From the NCBI GenBank assembly GCA_019347875.1, contig JAHWKN010000004.1, positions 1 through 43,681 of the forward strand: a stretch of 43,681 nucleotides of DNA, written 5' to 3'. The notes beneath the pieces are model-generated. The model searched no databases. It saw only the letters and a program-made list of their open reading frames with translations, and was not told where the DNA came from. Position 1 is the first letter of the stretch. Each line of letters begins with the position of its first letter. Shown piece after piece: positions 1 through 9,538 of the stretch. The translations under genes and the position numbers were made by a program. This stretch comes from Candidatus Parcubacteria bacterium. GTDB taxonomy: Bacteria > Patescibacteriota > Saccharimonadia > UBA4664 > JAHWKN01.

Positions 1-62
1 CTCTCACCTCTAACAGCGAATGACAATTCGGATTAGACCGACGGCCAGAAAGGGGGTGCCGA

Positions 63-332
63 ATGGCACCTGCATCCGATCAGCCAACATCCGAGCAGGA
101 GGCGCGCCTGCTCGAACGGGTTCGAAGAAGCGACGTTACCGATGAGCAGCTTGCAAGGCTGCTCGAAGCGGGCGATCTGCTCGAGCGCATATTGGACAGC
201 ACTCCTACCGAGCTCGACAGGCTGCTCAGGCTGTTGAGGGCGGCGTATACGGCCAAACAGGCCATGACCGATCGCAGAAGCCGAGAGCAGGGCTCTTCGG
301 GCGGAGAGTCTGGTACGGCTCATGCCGTATAG
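63..332 (+). CDS. small hypothetical protein (charged, helical)
   Basis: 89-aa ORF followed directly by strong hairpins; competing antisense ORFs exist. Confidence 0.45.
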   Translation: MAPASDQPTSEQEARLLERVRRSDVTDEQLARLLEAGDLLERILDSTPTELDRLLRLLRAAYTAKQAMTDRRSREQGSSGGESGTAHAV

Positions 333-410
333 TCACAGACTCTCCGCCCCTTGGGGCGCGACAGCTGGAGACCGCTCAGCGGTTCATCCGGCCATCGCGC
401 CCCCTTTCTT
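300..410 (+). terminator. double hairpin / terminator region
   Basis: 13-bp arms GGCGGAGAGTCTG(300-312)/CAGACTCTCCGCC(336-348) with nested TACGGC-TCAT-GCCGTA, then GGGGCGCGA(353-361)/TCGCGCCCC(395-403) followed by a T-rich tract. Confidence 0.65.
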
Positions 411-476
411 TTTATTGCATCTGTTCGCCTTTTGTTCGTAGTATTGATATAATTTAATCGGTAACAGGGGGAAGTT

Positions 477-1151
477 GTGGGGCGGATGAGGGGAGTCTTG
501 GCGATGCCGCAGGGGTTGGTGTATAAGTCAGATTTTATCAGCGCGGATCAGGAGCGGCAGCTGCTGGAATTTATAAAAAAGCTGCAGTTTCACCGGGTGG
601 TTATGCACGGGCAGGCGGCAAAGCGGGTGGTGCGGCACTTTGGCGTGGGCTACAACTTCGAAACGCGCCTCACTACCACAGGGGAGCCCATGCCGGGCGA
701 GCTGTCGTGGCTGGCGGAGCGGGCGGAGGAGCTGGCCGAACTAAAGAGGGGGCAAATAGTAGAGGCGCTGGTAACGCGCTACCCGGTGGGCGCTACCATC
801 GGCTGGCACAGCGACGCCGAGCCCTTTGGCGTCGTGGTGGGAATCTCGTTGCAGGCCCCCTGCATCATGCGCTTCCAGCGCCGGGAGGCGGGTGAGCGCT
901 ATGTTTATGAGCGCATCCTTAACCCACGCTCGGCTTACGTGTTGCGGGATGAGGTTCGCCAGTTGTGGCAGCACCACATTCCGGCCACCAAGCAGGAGCG
1001 CTACTCAATTACTTTCCGGACGCTGCGCTATAACAGTAGCGAACGCCCCGCTGGCCGCGCCAAGCCAACGGTTTGTTCGCTTGGTGCGGTTGTGCGGGGC
1101 GCATGTTATGGGGTCCAGAGCCGGTGCCGGCTTGACTGGCTGACTCCATAG
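477..1151 (+). CDS. AlkB-like 2OG-Fe(II) dioxygenase
   Basis: GTG start with SD-like AGGGGGA and TATAAT at 448-453; motif WHSDAEPFGVVVGISLQAPCIMRF...RYSITFRTLR typical of AlkB family. Confidence 0.85.
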   Translation: MGRMRGVLAMPQGLVYKSDFISADQERQLLEFIKKLQFHRVVMHGQAAKRVVRHFGVGYNFETRLTTTGEPMPGELSWLAERAEELAELKRGQIVEALVTRYPVGATIGWHSDAEPFGVVVGISLQAPCIMRFQRREAGERYVYERILNPRSAYVLRDEVRQLWQHHIPATKQERYSITFRTLRYNSSERPAGRAKPTVCSLGAVVRGACYGVQSRCRLDWLTP

Positions 1152-1567
1152 GTTATGAAGCGACCGTTGTCGCTGGTTACCTCGAAAGGGCCGAGGCCGG
1201 CGAGTGTGTCGTCGGGGGTCATGAAGTGCTCCTGGTAGATGGTGTCGAAGTACAGCCGGGTATCGACATGAGCAGTAACTTTGTCAGGCGCCTGCGGGAA
1301 CAGCTCGCACCACTTTTCCAGCGCCTCGATGACCGTCTTCGCGATCTGCTTTTGCAGGCCGAGATGGATGACGTTGGCGACGCTGAACGAGTGCATGGGC
1401 CCAAGTGTCGTGAGAACCTTCATCGCCCGGGCAAACAACTCTCCACCTAGGCGAGCCTCAAACAGCTGCCTGAACTCGGCGGGTGAAACGTCGCCGTTGT
1501 TTTGCAACGGGTGCAGGTCCACGGGGTCTCCAATCGGTCGGAATTCAAGGTGCAAAGATTGTAACAT
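1106..1567 (-). CDS. hypothetical protein
   Basis: 153-aa ORF, convergent with and overlapping the AlkB-like ORF by ~46 bp. Confidence 0.55.
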   Translation of the reverse strand: MLQSLHLEFRPIGDPVDLHPLQNNGDVSPAEFRQLFEARLGGELFARAMKVLTTLGPMHSFSVANVIHLGLQKQIAKTVIEALEKWCELFPQAPDKVTAHVDTRLYFDTIYQEHFMTPDDTLAGLGPFEVTSDNGRFITYGVSQSSRHRLWTP

Positions 1568-1732
1568 GCGGATTTGATAACCTCAAATGGGGGCATTAAC
1601 GTAGGAAATGTAAAAAAACTATGTCGAAAGTTACAAAAATTTGCCCTTAAAAATTTAGTTTATGATTTTGCTGCATGACGTTGCGCCTTCCTGGCTGTAG
1701 TTTTGGTTCATACATAGCGGGGGATCGAAAGA

Positions 1733-1966
1733 ATGGAGCAAAGCACATTACCGTTAACTCGGTGCCAGGGCGAACAGAGCAGGATTGCGTCGCCTTCGGC
1801 GGGCGAGGTGGCGATAGACCGGGACGATGATCGGGACCTAATATTAAGGTTCTTAAGTAAGTCGGTGACTTGGGGCGAGCCGTCACGGCTGGTGCGCATA
1901 GACCTTAGGCTGGCCGAGCAGCTGTGGCGCTTGCTCGAGGATGAGTTGGAGGATGCCGCCGCTTAG
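1733..1966 (+). CDS. small hypothetical protein
   Basis: 77-aa ORF upstream of 2013 gene; no family recognised. Confidence 0.45.
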   Translation: MEQSTLPLTRCQGEQSRIASPSAGEVAIDRDDDRDLILRFLSKSVTWGEPSRLVRIDLRLAEQLWRLLEDELEDAAA

Positions 1967-2012
1967 CTTTGGCGGTGTTTGGTCTGGCAGCTCTGTGCCG
2001 TACAATAAGGCC

Positions 2013-2561
2013 ATGAGCTCATACGGCGAACTGCGGCAGCGCTACCGGCCCGAAAAGGTCGAGTGGCTGCTGTTGGCCGAATCGCCGCCCCCGGCGGCGC
2101 AAGTGGCCAGCAGCCGGCATTTTTACCGCTCCGGACCGCGGGAGGGGGACCGCTTGTTTGTGAACACCATTAAGGCTCTGTATTCGGAGGCGTCCGATAA
2201 GAGCGAGAGCGAGCTAGAGGCCGACAAAGAGTCGTGGCTGCGCCGGTTTCAGGCCGGCGGCTGCTACATGATCGAGGCGCTCGAGAGCAGTCAGCGGCAT
2301 CAGGTGACCAAGCCACGGCGGCAGGAGTTGATCCGGCAGAGTCTGCCGCGGCTGATCCAGCGGGTCGGTGAGCTGGCCGGCGTGAACACTAAAATAATTT
2401 TGATCAAATCGAACGTCTTTGAAGCCGCTGCAGCGCCTTTAAAGGGGGCCGGTTTCAAGGTTTTGAATCAAGAACTGATCGATTATCCCGGCCAGTTCAA
2501 TCAGCGCCGTTATCGCGAGAAGCTGCGGGCGGTGACGCAAGACAACGGTTGGCGACATTAA
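2013..2561 (+). CDS. hypothetical protein, distantly uracil-DNA-glycosylase-like at N terminus (LLLAESPPP)
   Basis: Internal Met of the 1941 ORF; TACAAT at 2001-2006 exactly 6 nt before ATG. Confidence 0.6.
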   Translation: MSSYGELRQRYRPEKVEWLLLAESPPPAAQVASSRHFYRSGPREGDRLFVNTIKALYSEASDKSESELEADKESWLRRFQAGGCYMIEALESSQRHQVTKPRRQELIRQSLPRLIQRVGELAGVNTKIILIKSNVFEAAAAPLKGAGFKVLNQELIDYPGQFNQRRYREKLRAVTQDNGWRH

Positions 2562-2740
2562 TGATGCTGCGGGAATTTTCACAAATCCGGTACTCGTAAA
2601 CCTCGAAACCTAGTCAAATTTATCACTAATCCCCGCATTTTACCGCCCGGTACCGGTTCGAATTATGGTGGTAGTTCTTACTTTAGTTGCATTGACACTT
2701 AACTGGAGCATCCGCCAGAGGTCGGTGATACAATAATTTT

Positions 2741-2929
2741 ATGACTCAAGTTACCAAAGATAGCCCGGATGCCTGCTCCGATAAGTTCTCTTACACGAGT
2801 CAAAGCCAGGCCATAGCCGCGCGTGCCTACGCGCAGTGGCAGTACGGCGACCGTTCCAAGCTGCAGCCTTACCGCTGTCAAACTTGCACGGCCTGGCACT
2901 TAGCCAGCCGCATTGACGGCGAAGATTAG
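2741..2929 (+). CDS. small protein with CxxC motif (YRCQTCTAWHL)
   Basis: 62-aa ORF; TACAAT at 2729-2734, 6 nt before ATG. Confidence 0.6.
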   Translation: MTQVTKDSPDACSDKFSYTSQSQAIAARAYAQWQYGDRSKLQPYRCQTCTAWHLASRIDGED

Positions 2930-2941
2930 CGGCACCAGGGG

Positions 2942-3859
2942 GTGAAGCAGACAGCGCCGGAGCTAGGCGTCAGTTTTTCGATTAAGTACTGCCGCGACTT
3001 GGGGCTCGATTGGCAAGAGACCTTACTGGCGCTGCGCGACGACTTGGGGGTCAGGCGGTTTCGCCTGATGAGTTACTGGGACCTGACCCAGCCAAACCCG
3101 GGGGAGTACCGCTGGGGCGATTTAGACCGGCAGATGGAGGCGGCCCGCCAAGCCGGAGCGGTGGTGACGCTGGCGATCGGTTTGCGCCAGCCGCATTACC
3201 CGGAGTGCCATCCGCCGCCGTGGGTTAAAGACTTAAGTAGGGACGGGCGTGACGAAGCGCTCTGCCGCTTTGTTAGCGCGGTGGTGGAGCGTTACCGCAC
3301 CCATCCTGCGCTGGAGTCGTGGCAGCTGGAAAACGAGGCCTTAAACCGCGGGTTCGGGGAGTGTGGCGACTACGGGCGGCGGCGGCTGCGCCGGGAGTTC
3401 GCGCTGGTCAAGCGGCTCGACAAACTCCATCCCGTTATCATGAGTACCAGTAACAGCTGGGGGGTGCCGCTGCGGGCGCCGCGGCCGGATGTCGTCGGCT
3501 TTTCGCTCTACCGGCGCCAACACCACCGCGGCCGCTACGTGACGTCGCCCTGGCCGGACGGCCTTTACCGCTGGCGGGCGCAGGTTGTGCGCCACTTGCT
3601 GCGCCGCCGCGTGATAATCCATGAGCTGCAGGCTGAGCCCTGGGGCCCAGGCGGCACACAAACGCTGTCTTTGGGGGAGCAAGACCGGTCGATGAATGTG
3701 CGGCAGCTGCAGGAGAACCTGGCCTTTGCCCGGGCCACCGGCATTCGGCCGATCGACCTATGGGGAGCGGAGTGGTGGTACTGGCGCAAATTAAAACACC
3801 GTGACCCCAGCCTGTGGGAGGCCGCCAGCCGGCTGTTTGCAGCCGACTCTCCGCCGTAG
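2942..3859 (+). CDS. TIM-barrel glycoside hydrolase-like (cellulase/GH5-like)
   Basis: GTG start; WQLENEALN and IIHELQAEPWG motifs consistent with acid/base and nucleophile Glu. Confidence 0.7.
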   Translation: MKQTAPELGVSFSIKYCRDLGLDWQETLLALRDDLGVRRFRLMSYWDLTQPNPGEYRWGDLDRQMEAARQAGAVVTLAIGLRQPHYPECHPPPWVKDLSRDGRDEALCRFVSAVVERYRTHPALESWQLENEALNRGFGECGDYGRRRLRREFALVKRLDKLHPVIMSTSNSWGVPLRAPRPDVVGFSLYRRQHHRGRYVTSPWPDGLYRWRAQVVRHLLRRRVIIHELQAEPWGPGGTQTLSLGEQDRSMNVRQLQENLAFARATGIRPIDLWGAEWWYWRKLKHRDPSLWEAASRLFAADSPP

Positions 3860-3953
3860 TATTTGCGGGAATTATGATAAAACCAGCATTGTTTAAGCGG
3901 AAACACTGCAAAAGTTCTGACTAAGGCCGTTTGTATTAATTTAAGTACCTGGC

Positions 3954-5531
3954 CTAAAGGTCGGTGACGCGCTGGATTTCGTCGAGAGTGGTGAGGCCTT
4001 GCAGCGCTTTTAGCAGCCCGTCCTGCGCCAGCGTTACCATGCCTTCGGCCAGCGCTTGAGCCTCGACCGCCTGAGCGGTGGTTTTGTCGCCGGCGGTCAT
4101 TAGCTGCTCCATTTCGGGCGTGATCGGCAGCTGCTCGATAACGCCGATACGACCTTTGTAGCCGATGTTGTGGCAGACCGGGCAGCCCTTACTGCGGCGC
4201 AGGGTGACGGTTTCCAGGGCCGGGCGGGAGCTTTTGGGCAGGGCCTGCAGTTGGTGCTTGATCAGTGCCAAGGTGGCCTCGTCCGGAGTGTAGGGTTCGC
4301 TGCAGGCAGAGCAGACCCGGCGCACCAGCCGCTGGGCGATAATCAGGCGGATGGCTGAGGCCAGCAGCGGGTTTTGCCCCATCATGTCTAACAGGCGGCT
4401 GATGGCGGCGGCGGCGCTGGAAGCATGGAAGGTTGACAGCACCAGATGGCCGGTTAGGGACGCTTGCAGGGCGGTGCGGGCGGTATCGGGGTCGCGGATC
4501 TCGCCGATCATGATGATGTTGGGATCTTCGCGCAGCACCGCCCGCAGCTTCTCGGCAAACAGCTCGCGGTCCTCGGAGGCCACCGGGATCTGGCTGATAC
4601 CGGGCAGGTCGTACTCCACCGGGTCTTCCAGTGTGGCGATCTTAATCTGGGGATTGTTGAGCCGGTTGATGATGGCGTACAGGGTCGAGGTCTTGCCGGA
4701 ACCGGTCGGACCGACGGTTAGCAGTAAGCCGTTAGGGCGGGAAGCCACGTCGGCGATTACCTTAATCTGAGCGTCCGAGAAGCCCATGTTGCCCAGCTCC
4801 AGCTGCCTTGGCTCGGTATTAAACAATCGGGCCACGATCTCTTCGCCGTGAAAGGCCGGAATGGTTTCCAGGCGCAGGTCGACCGAGCGGGTTTGGCCTT
4901 CGCCGTCAACCAGGTTAAAGCTGATCCGGCCGCTTTGGGGGATGCTTGAGCCCCATTTAATCCCGGCCCGCGTCTGCAGGTCGGCCAGCACCACCTTGTA
5001 GCGGTCGGTCTGGAGGCTGGCTACGGGGTGGAGCGTGCCGTCGATGCGAAAGCGGATGCGGGCCTCGCTCTCGCCGGGTTCGATGTGAATGTCGGAGGCC
5101 CGCATCAGGTAAGCTAGCTGGGCGATCAGCGGGAAGGTGCTTTTCGGCGTCATAGGGGCCAGCTTAGCGGCGAAAGCGGTAAAGTCGCCGCTTTGCTCGG
5201 CGTTGAAGATGGAGACGTACAGACGGTTCAGGGTGGCCTCCAGGCCGCTGGCCGAGATGGCTTTAAAGCTGAGCTGGAGGTTCGGCAGCTTTTGCTGCAG
5301 CTCGCCCAGCCGGTTGCGGTCGGTCTTTTCGGTTAGCCCCAGCTCCAAGGCGGAGTCGGTCAGGCTCAGCGGCGCTACCCGGTAGCTGCGCAGCTCGTCT
5401 AAGCTGAGCCAAGCGCCCACATCCGGTAGTGGATAAGGGGCGCGGGAGTCAAAGTAGGGGATGCGATTGGCTACCGACCAGTTAAGGGTGGCCAACTCTT
5501 CGGTATCACGCTGGCTAGTGGTTGTCGCCAT
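3954..5531 (-). CDS. GspE/PilB-type secretion/pilus assembly ATPase
   Basis: Walker A GPTGSGKTSTLYAI, IMIGEIRDPDTA, zinc motif CSAC...CPVCHNIGYKGRIGV. Confidence 0.93.
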   Translation of the reverse strand: MATTTSQRDTEELATLNWSVANRIPYFDSRAPYPLPDVGAWLSLDELRSYRVAPLSLTDSALELGLTEKTDRNRLGELQQKLPNLQLSFKAISASGLEATLNRLYVSIFNAEQSGDFTAFAAKLAPMTPKSTFPLIAQLAYLMRASDIHIEPGESEARIRFRIDGTLHPVASLQTDRYKVVLADLQTRAGIKWGSSIPQSGRISFNLVDGEGQTRSVDLRLETIPAFHGEEIVARLFNTEPRQLELGNMGFSDAQIKVIADVASRPNGLLLTVGPTGSGKTSTLYAIINRLNNPQIKIATLEDPVEYDLPGISQIPVASEDRELFAEKLRAVLREDPNIIMIGEIRDPDTARTALQASLTGHLVLSTFHASSAAAAISRLLDMMGQNPLLASAIRLIIAQRLVRRVCSACSEPYTPDEATLALIKHQLQALPKSSRPALETVTLRRSKGCPVCHNIGYKGRIGVIEQLPITPEMEQLMTAGDKTTAQAVEAQALAEGMVTLAQDGLLKALQGLTTLDEIQRVTDL

Positions 5532-5607
5532 AACGTTCTAAATATACCATGACCCGCCCTCACGGCCGGCTCGGCAGCTAGCACGTGATTACCAGCCTAC
5601 TTCTGGC

Positions 5608-6162
5608 TCAAACCGCCCGTGCCAGCGTTACGACGGTTAGGATGCCGAGCGCGTTCAGGGTGAAGGTGGCGGCCAAAAACTGCCACTTTTTAAGCTTCGA
5701 TAGCCCCATCAAGCTGATGCCCAGTTCGTCGGGCAGAGGAGAGGCGATCATGATCCCGCCGACCAAAGGCAGCATCCAGGCAAAAAACGGCGTTTTAAAC
5801 AGGTCGAAGACGTAGGATCCGCCCATGCGCATGAACAACCCCCCGAGCTCGTCGAACACCCGGTCTTTTAAAAAACGGAAGATGACGTAGTCGCCCAGCA
5901 TGGCGCCGGTCGCGGCTAGCAGCGCCACTTCGACGGGGTTAAGTAGGTCGGCCAGGTGAAACAGCACCACGGCGGCCGGCGCCACGGTAAAGGTTGACAC
6001 AAAAAAGATCCCGGCCGCGAAGGCGCCGATGTATCCCAGCTCTCCGGCGCGGTCAATGACGGTCCGGACAATCGGGCTGTCGGCCAGAGCGTAAAACAGC
6101 ACCAGGCTGGTTATCAGCAAAGTGGTGTTTTTGAAGGGCCAGTTGCGCCAGCGCGTTCGCAT
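5608..6162 (-). CDS. VTT/DedA-like integral membrane protein
   Basis: Multiple hydrophobic segments; internal Met (MRTRWRNW) is the likely start because the 5' extension runs into repeat copy A. Confidence 0.6.
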   Translation of the reverse strand: MRTRWRNWPFKNTTLLITSLVLFYALADSPIVRTVIDRAGELGYIGAFAAGIFFVSTFTVAPAAVVLFHLADLLNPVEVALLAATGAMLGDYVIFRFLKDRVFDELGGLFMRMGGSYVFDLFKTPFFAWMLPLVGGIMIASPLPDELGISLMGLSKLKKWQFLAATFTLNALGILTVVTLARAV

Positions 6163-6203
6163 AGTTAACAGTCTAGCAAGAGTCAAAGAAAGGGTACACT
6201 CGT

Positions 6204-6466
6204 CGCCTCCAAGCCCCTCTCGCAGCGGGCCCAACGTCTACTCCTCCCAACTCTCATGTAAACCCGCTCTTTCGTCACTTTTGTCCCGCCAAAAGTAACC
6301 AAAACCGGCCGAGTAGGTCGCTAACTCCAAGCCATCCAGCCCGTAAAAGGCCGGGCCTGCGGAACTCGTCCCTAGCGGTCCTCAAACAGTCCTCGGCCTA
6401 ATTCGGCCTTTTCCGGTCTGGCTGTTTGGGGTTAGCTCCGATACTCGGGGATGGTAGAAGGGATTG
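6204..6466 (+). repeat. dispersed palindromic repeat, copy A
   Basis: Aligns with 43419-43681: shared CGCAGCGGGCC, GCCGAGTAGGTCGCT.ACTCCAAGCCA, GGGCCTGCGGAACTCG, CTCAAACAGTCCTCGGC, GGCTGTTTGGGG, ATACTCGGGGATGGTA.GAAGGGATT. Confidence 0.9.
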
Positions 6467-6527
6467 GAGATTGAAGATCAGGATAAAATATTTGTCCCAA
6501 AGTCCCTAGTTCCCATCAATCTCAGCC

Positions 6528-6803
6528 TGAAAATCCCCGAGCTTTGGCAAAACCGGCAGCGAAGAGCGACAGTAGCTTTTATCTATAGTTTCTACCTACG
6601 GCCCGAGGACTGTTTGAGCCCCGATGCAATCGGAGCGAGTTCCGCAGGGCCTCAAGCTACTGTCGTGATGAGCAGACCGCGTTTTGACACCAGCTCGGCA
6701 GTTTTGGCTACCTTTTGCTGGCAAAAGGTAGGAGAGGGAGGGTATAGGAGGAGATTTAGGAAGGAAAGGCGGTAGGCCCGCTGCGGGGAGGGGTGGGGGG
6801 CTT
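6528..6803 (-). repeat. dispersed palindromic repeat, copy B (inverted relative to A)
   Basis: Reverse complement contains CGCAGCGGGCCTACCGCCT, CTACCTTTTGCCAGCAAAAGGTAGCCAAAACTGCCGAG, CTGCGGAACTCGCTC, CTCAAACAGTCCTCGG. Confidence 0.88.
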
Positions 6804-6870
6804 CAACAAAGAGACACCCGCGCGTGCGCTACCCTCTAAGTACGGCAGCTTTTATTGCTATAATGCTGTC

Positions 6871-8187
6871 ATGCGCCAACCGTACCAGCCTAGAGTGGTC
6901 AAAAACCGCGGCTACATTCCGCCCGACACCCCGCCGCCGCGGCACATCTTTAAGAAACTGCTGGCGATCGGACTGTTGGTCGGGGTCATGATCGGGGTCT
7001 ATATCGTGTTCAATCTGATCCGGCTGTCGGTCAACCCCTTTGATTTCAGCAGACTGAAAGGTGATGCCGACGGCCGGGTTAATATCTTGCTGCTAGGGGT
7101 GGGCGACCAGGGGCATGCCGGTGCAACGTTGGCCGACACCAACATGGTGGTTAGCATTCACACCCGTGACAAGCAGGTGGCGTTCATCAGTATTCCGCGT
7201 GATCTGCGGGTGCGCATTCCGGGCTACGGCAGCGGCAAGATTAACCAGTCTCACGCTGAGGGGGGGGCCGATCTGGCCCGCCGGGTAACCGAGGACGTTC
7301 TCGGCATCCCGATCCATTACTACGCTCGGGCCAACTTTAGCGGCTTAAAGGAGGCGGTTGACGCCGTGGGCGGGGTTGATATCGAGGTGGAGGAAAGTTT
7401 GTACGATCCGGAGTATCCCTGCGACAACAATCAGTACCGCAGCTGCGGCTTCAAGATCAGCCGGGGCCGGCAGCACATGAACGGGGCCACGGCGCTCAAA
7501 TACGTCCGCTGCCGCAAAGGTAACTGCGGCGACGACTTTGGCCGCTCTCTGCGCCAGCAGCAGGTGCTGCAGGCTGTACGGCAAAAGGCGCTGTCGCTGG
7601 GCACCGTTGTTAACCCGGTGCGGCTAAATGAGCTAGCCGGCGCGCTGGGCGACAACATTACCACCGACCTGAGCGTTAACAACATTCTGAAGCTGGCCAA
7701 AATCTTTCGCGGGGTTGAGGGCCACGAAACGATTAACGTCGTGCTTAGTACGAAACCCGCCGGCTTTTTAACCACCAGCGCTTCCAGCGATCTGCTGCCG
7801 GAGGGGGGCAGCTTTAGTCGGATTCGGCAGTTCATGCGTGACATATTCCGGGTCGGGCCGATCTGGGCCGAGCAGCCCAGCTTGATCATTCAAAACGGCA
7901 CCGCCACCCCCGGTCTGGCCGGCCGGCTGCAGGAGCGCATCGAGGCCGACGGCTACAGGATTAACGTCGCGGCGTTAATCAACGCCCCCAGGCGCGATCA
8001 TGCTACCACTCAGATCATAGATTACAGCGGCGGCGCCAAGCCAAACACGCTGGCCTACCTGGAGCGGCTGCTCGGCGTCAAGGCGACCGCGCCAGAGAAT
8101 CCGCCGCGTAATGCGCCGGCCGACATCACCGTCATCCTGGGTGAGGACTACTTAAGCGGTAGTGGGGGCTCAAATGGCCAGGACTAA
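6871..8187 (+). CDS. LytR-CpsA-Psr (LCP) family protein with C-terminal LytR_C domain
   Basis: N-terminal TM, VNILLLGVGD, DTNMVVSI, ISIPRDLRVRIPGYG.KINQSHAEGG; TATAAT at 6859-6864, 6 nt before ATG. Confidence 0.92.
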   Translation: MRQPYQPRVVKNRGYIPPDTPPPRHIFKKLLAIGLLVGVMIGVYIVFNLIRLSVNPFDFSRLKGDADGRVNILLLGVGDQGHAGATLADTNMVVSIHTRDKQVAFISIPRDLRVRIPGYGSGKINQSHAEGGADLARRVTEDVLGIPIHYYARANFSGLKEAVDAVGGVDIEVEESLYDPEYPCDNNQYRSCGFKISRGRQHMNGATALKYVRCRKGNCGDDFGRSLRQQQVLQAVRQKALSLGTVVNPVRLNELAGALGDNITTDLSVNNILKLAKIFRGVEGHETINVVLSTKPAGFLTTSASSDLLPEGGSFSRIRQFMRDIFRVGPIWAEQPSLIIQNGTATPGLAGRLQERIEADGYRINVAALINAPRRDHATTQIIDYSGGAKPNTLAYLERLLGVKATAPENPPRNAPADITVILGEDYLSGSGGSNGQD

Positions 8188-9439
8188 CCCTCCAACCATA
8201 GCCTCGAAGGCCCTGCCGTTCACTCCCGAAGAGATTAACCGGCTGACGGAGCGTTTTCCGACCCCGTTTTACCTGTACGACGAGGCGGGGATCCGCCGCA
8301 GCGCCCGCCAGCTGAACAGAAGCTTTGCTTGGGCGCCGGATTTTCGAAACTTCTTTGCCGTCAAAGCCACCCCCAACCCGGCCATTTTAAAGCTGCTGGC
8401 GGGCGAGGGGATGGGGGCCGACTGCAGCTCGCTGGCGGAGCTGGTGCTGGCGGAGGACAGCGGACTGACCGGTAAGGACATTATGTTCACCTCCAACGAT
8501 ACCCCGGCCGCCGATTACCAAAAGGCCGCCGGTATGGGTGCGATTATCAATCTGGATGACATTACCCACATCGATTACTTGGAGCGCGTTGTCGGCTTGC
8601 CGGAGGTGATTTGCTTCCGCTACAACCCCGGGCCGGCCCGCTCGGGTAACAGTCTGATTGGGCAGCCCCAAGAGGCCAAGTACGGGCTGACGCGCCGGCA
8701 GCTGTCCCAGGCCTACGCCATTGCCAAGCAAAAGGGGGTGAAGCGGTTCGGGCTGCACGCCATGGTGGTGTCGAATGAGCTTGATTCCAAGCCCTTTATC
8801 GAGACGGCTGAAATGCTTTTTGAGATAGTCGCTGAACTTTCTACAACGCTTGGAATCAGGTTTGAATTTGTTAATCTGGGCGGCGGTTTAGGCATTCCTT
8901 ACCGCCCGGACGAGGCTGAGATTGACCTGGCCGGGCTGTCGAACGGCATTGAGCGGGCCTACCGGGATAAGATTGCCGCCCGTGGGCTCGATCCATTGCG
9001 CATCGTCATGGAGTGCGGGCGGTTTTTGACGGGGCCGCACGGTTTCCTGGTGGCCAAGGTGCTGCATTTAAAGCACACCTACAAGCACTACGTCGGGCTT
9101 GATGCCAGTATGGCGGATTTGATGCGCCCGGGCATGTACGGGGCTTACCATCATCTGAGCGTACTGGGCAAACAGGACCAGCCGCTGCGGCAGCGCTACG
9201 ACGTGACCGGCCCGCTGTGCGAGAACAACGACAAGTTTGCCATCGACCGCCTGCTGCCGGCGGTGGAGGTGGGCGATACGGTGGCGATTCACGACGCCGG
9301 CGCTCACGGCCACGCCATGGGGTTTAACTACAACGGTTTGCTGCGCTGTGCGGAGCTGTTGCGCCGGCCCGACGGGGAGGTGGAGCTGATCCGCCGCGCG
9401 GAGACGCTGGATGATTACTTTGCGACGCTGAGGTTTTAG
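8174..9439 (+). CDS. lysA: diaminopimelate decarboxylase-like PLP (fold III) decarboxylase
   Basis: FFAVKATPNPAIL PLP-lysine motif, FVNLGGGLGIPY, ECGRFLTGPHG, HDAGAHGHAMGFNYNG; 14-nt overlap with LCP stop. Confidence 0.85.
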   Translation: MARTNPPTIASKALPFTPEEINRLTERFPTPFYLYDEAGIRRSARQLNRSFAWAPDFRNFFAVKATPNPAILKLLAGEGMGADCSSLAELVLAEDSGLTGKDIMFTSNDTPAADYQKAAGMGAIINLDDITHIDYLERVVGLPEVICFRYNPGPARSGNSLIGQPQEAKYGLTRRQLSQAYAIAKQKGVKRFGLHAMVVSNELDSKPFIETAEMLFEIVAELSTTLGIRFEFVNLGGGLGIPYRPDEAEIDLAGLSNGIERAYRDKIAARGLDPLRIVMECGRFLTGPHGFLVAKVLHLKHTYKHYVGLDASMADLMRPGMYGAYHHLSVLGKQDQPLRQRYDVTGPLCENNDKFAIDRLLPAVEVGDTVAIHDAGAHGHAMGFNYNGLLRCAELLRRPDGEVELIRRAETLDDYFATLRF

Positions 9440-9538
9440 CGGTTCAGCGACGTCTGGGTTTTTAGTAAAACTTGCTTGCACATAGCGCTTATGCTATTTT
9501 AGGGCTAGACAAACTTAAACCAAAACCTCAAAAAAAGC

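Noticed and set aside
1219-1450. Overlapping ORFs at 1219-1404 (-), 1226-1450 (+) and 1281-1577 (+)
   Set aside because: Arg/Ser-rich shadow ORFs typical of GC-rich DNA; the 1106-1567 (-) ORF is the better candidate.
2692-2734. TTGACA at 2692-2697 as -35 for the 2741 gene
   Set aside because: Spacing to TACAAT (2729) is 31 nt, too long for a sigma70 promoter.
3438-3911. 157-aa and 113-aa minus ORFs antisense to the glycoside hydrolase
   Set aside because: Shadow ORFs; the + strand ORF has family motifs.
6464-6775. 103-aa ORF on + strand
   Set aside because: Lies almost entirely in repeat copy B and the spacer; no protein-like features.
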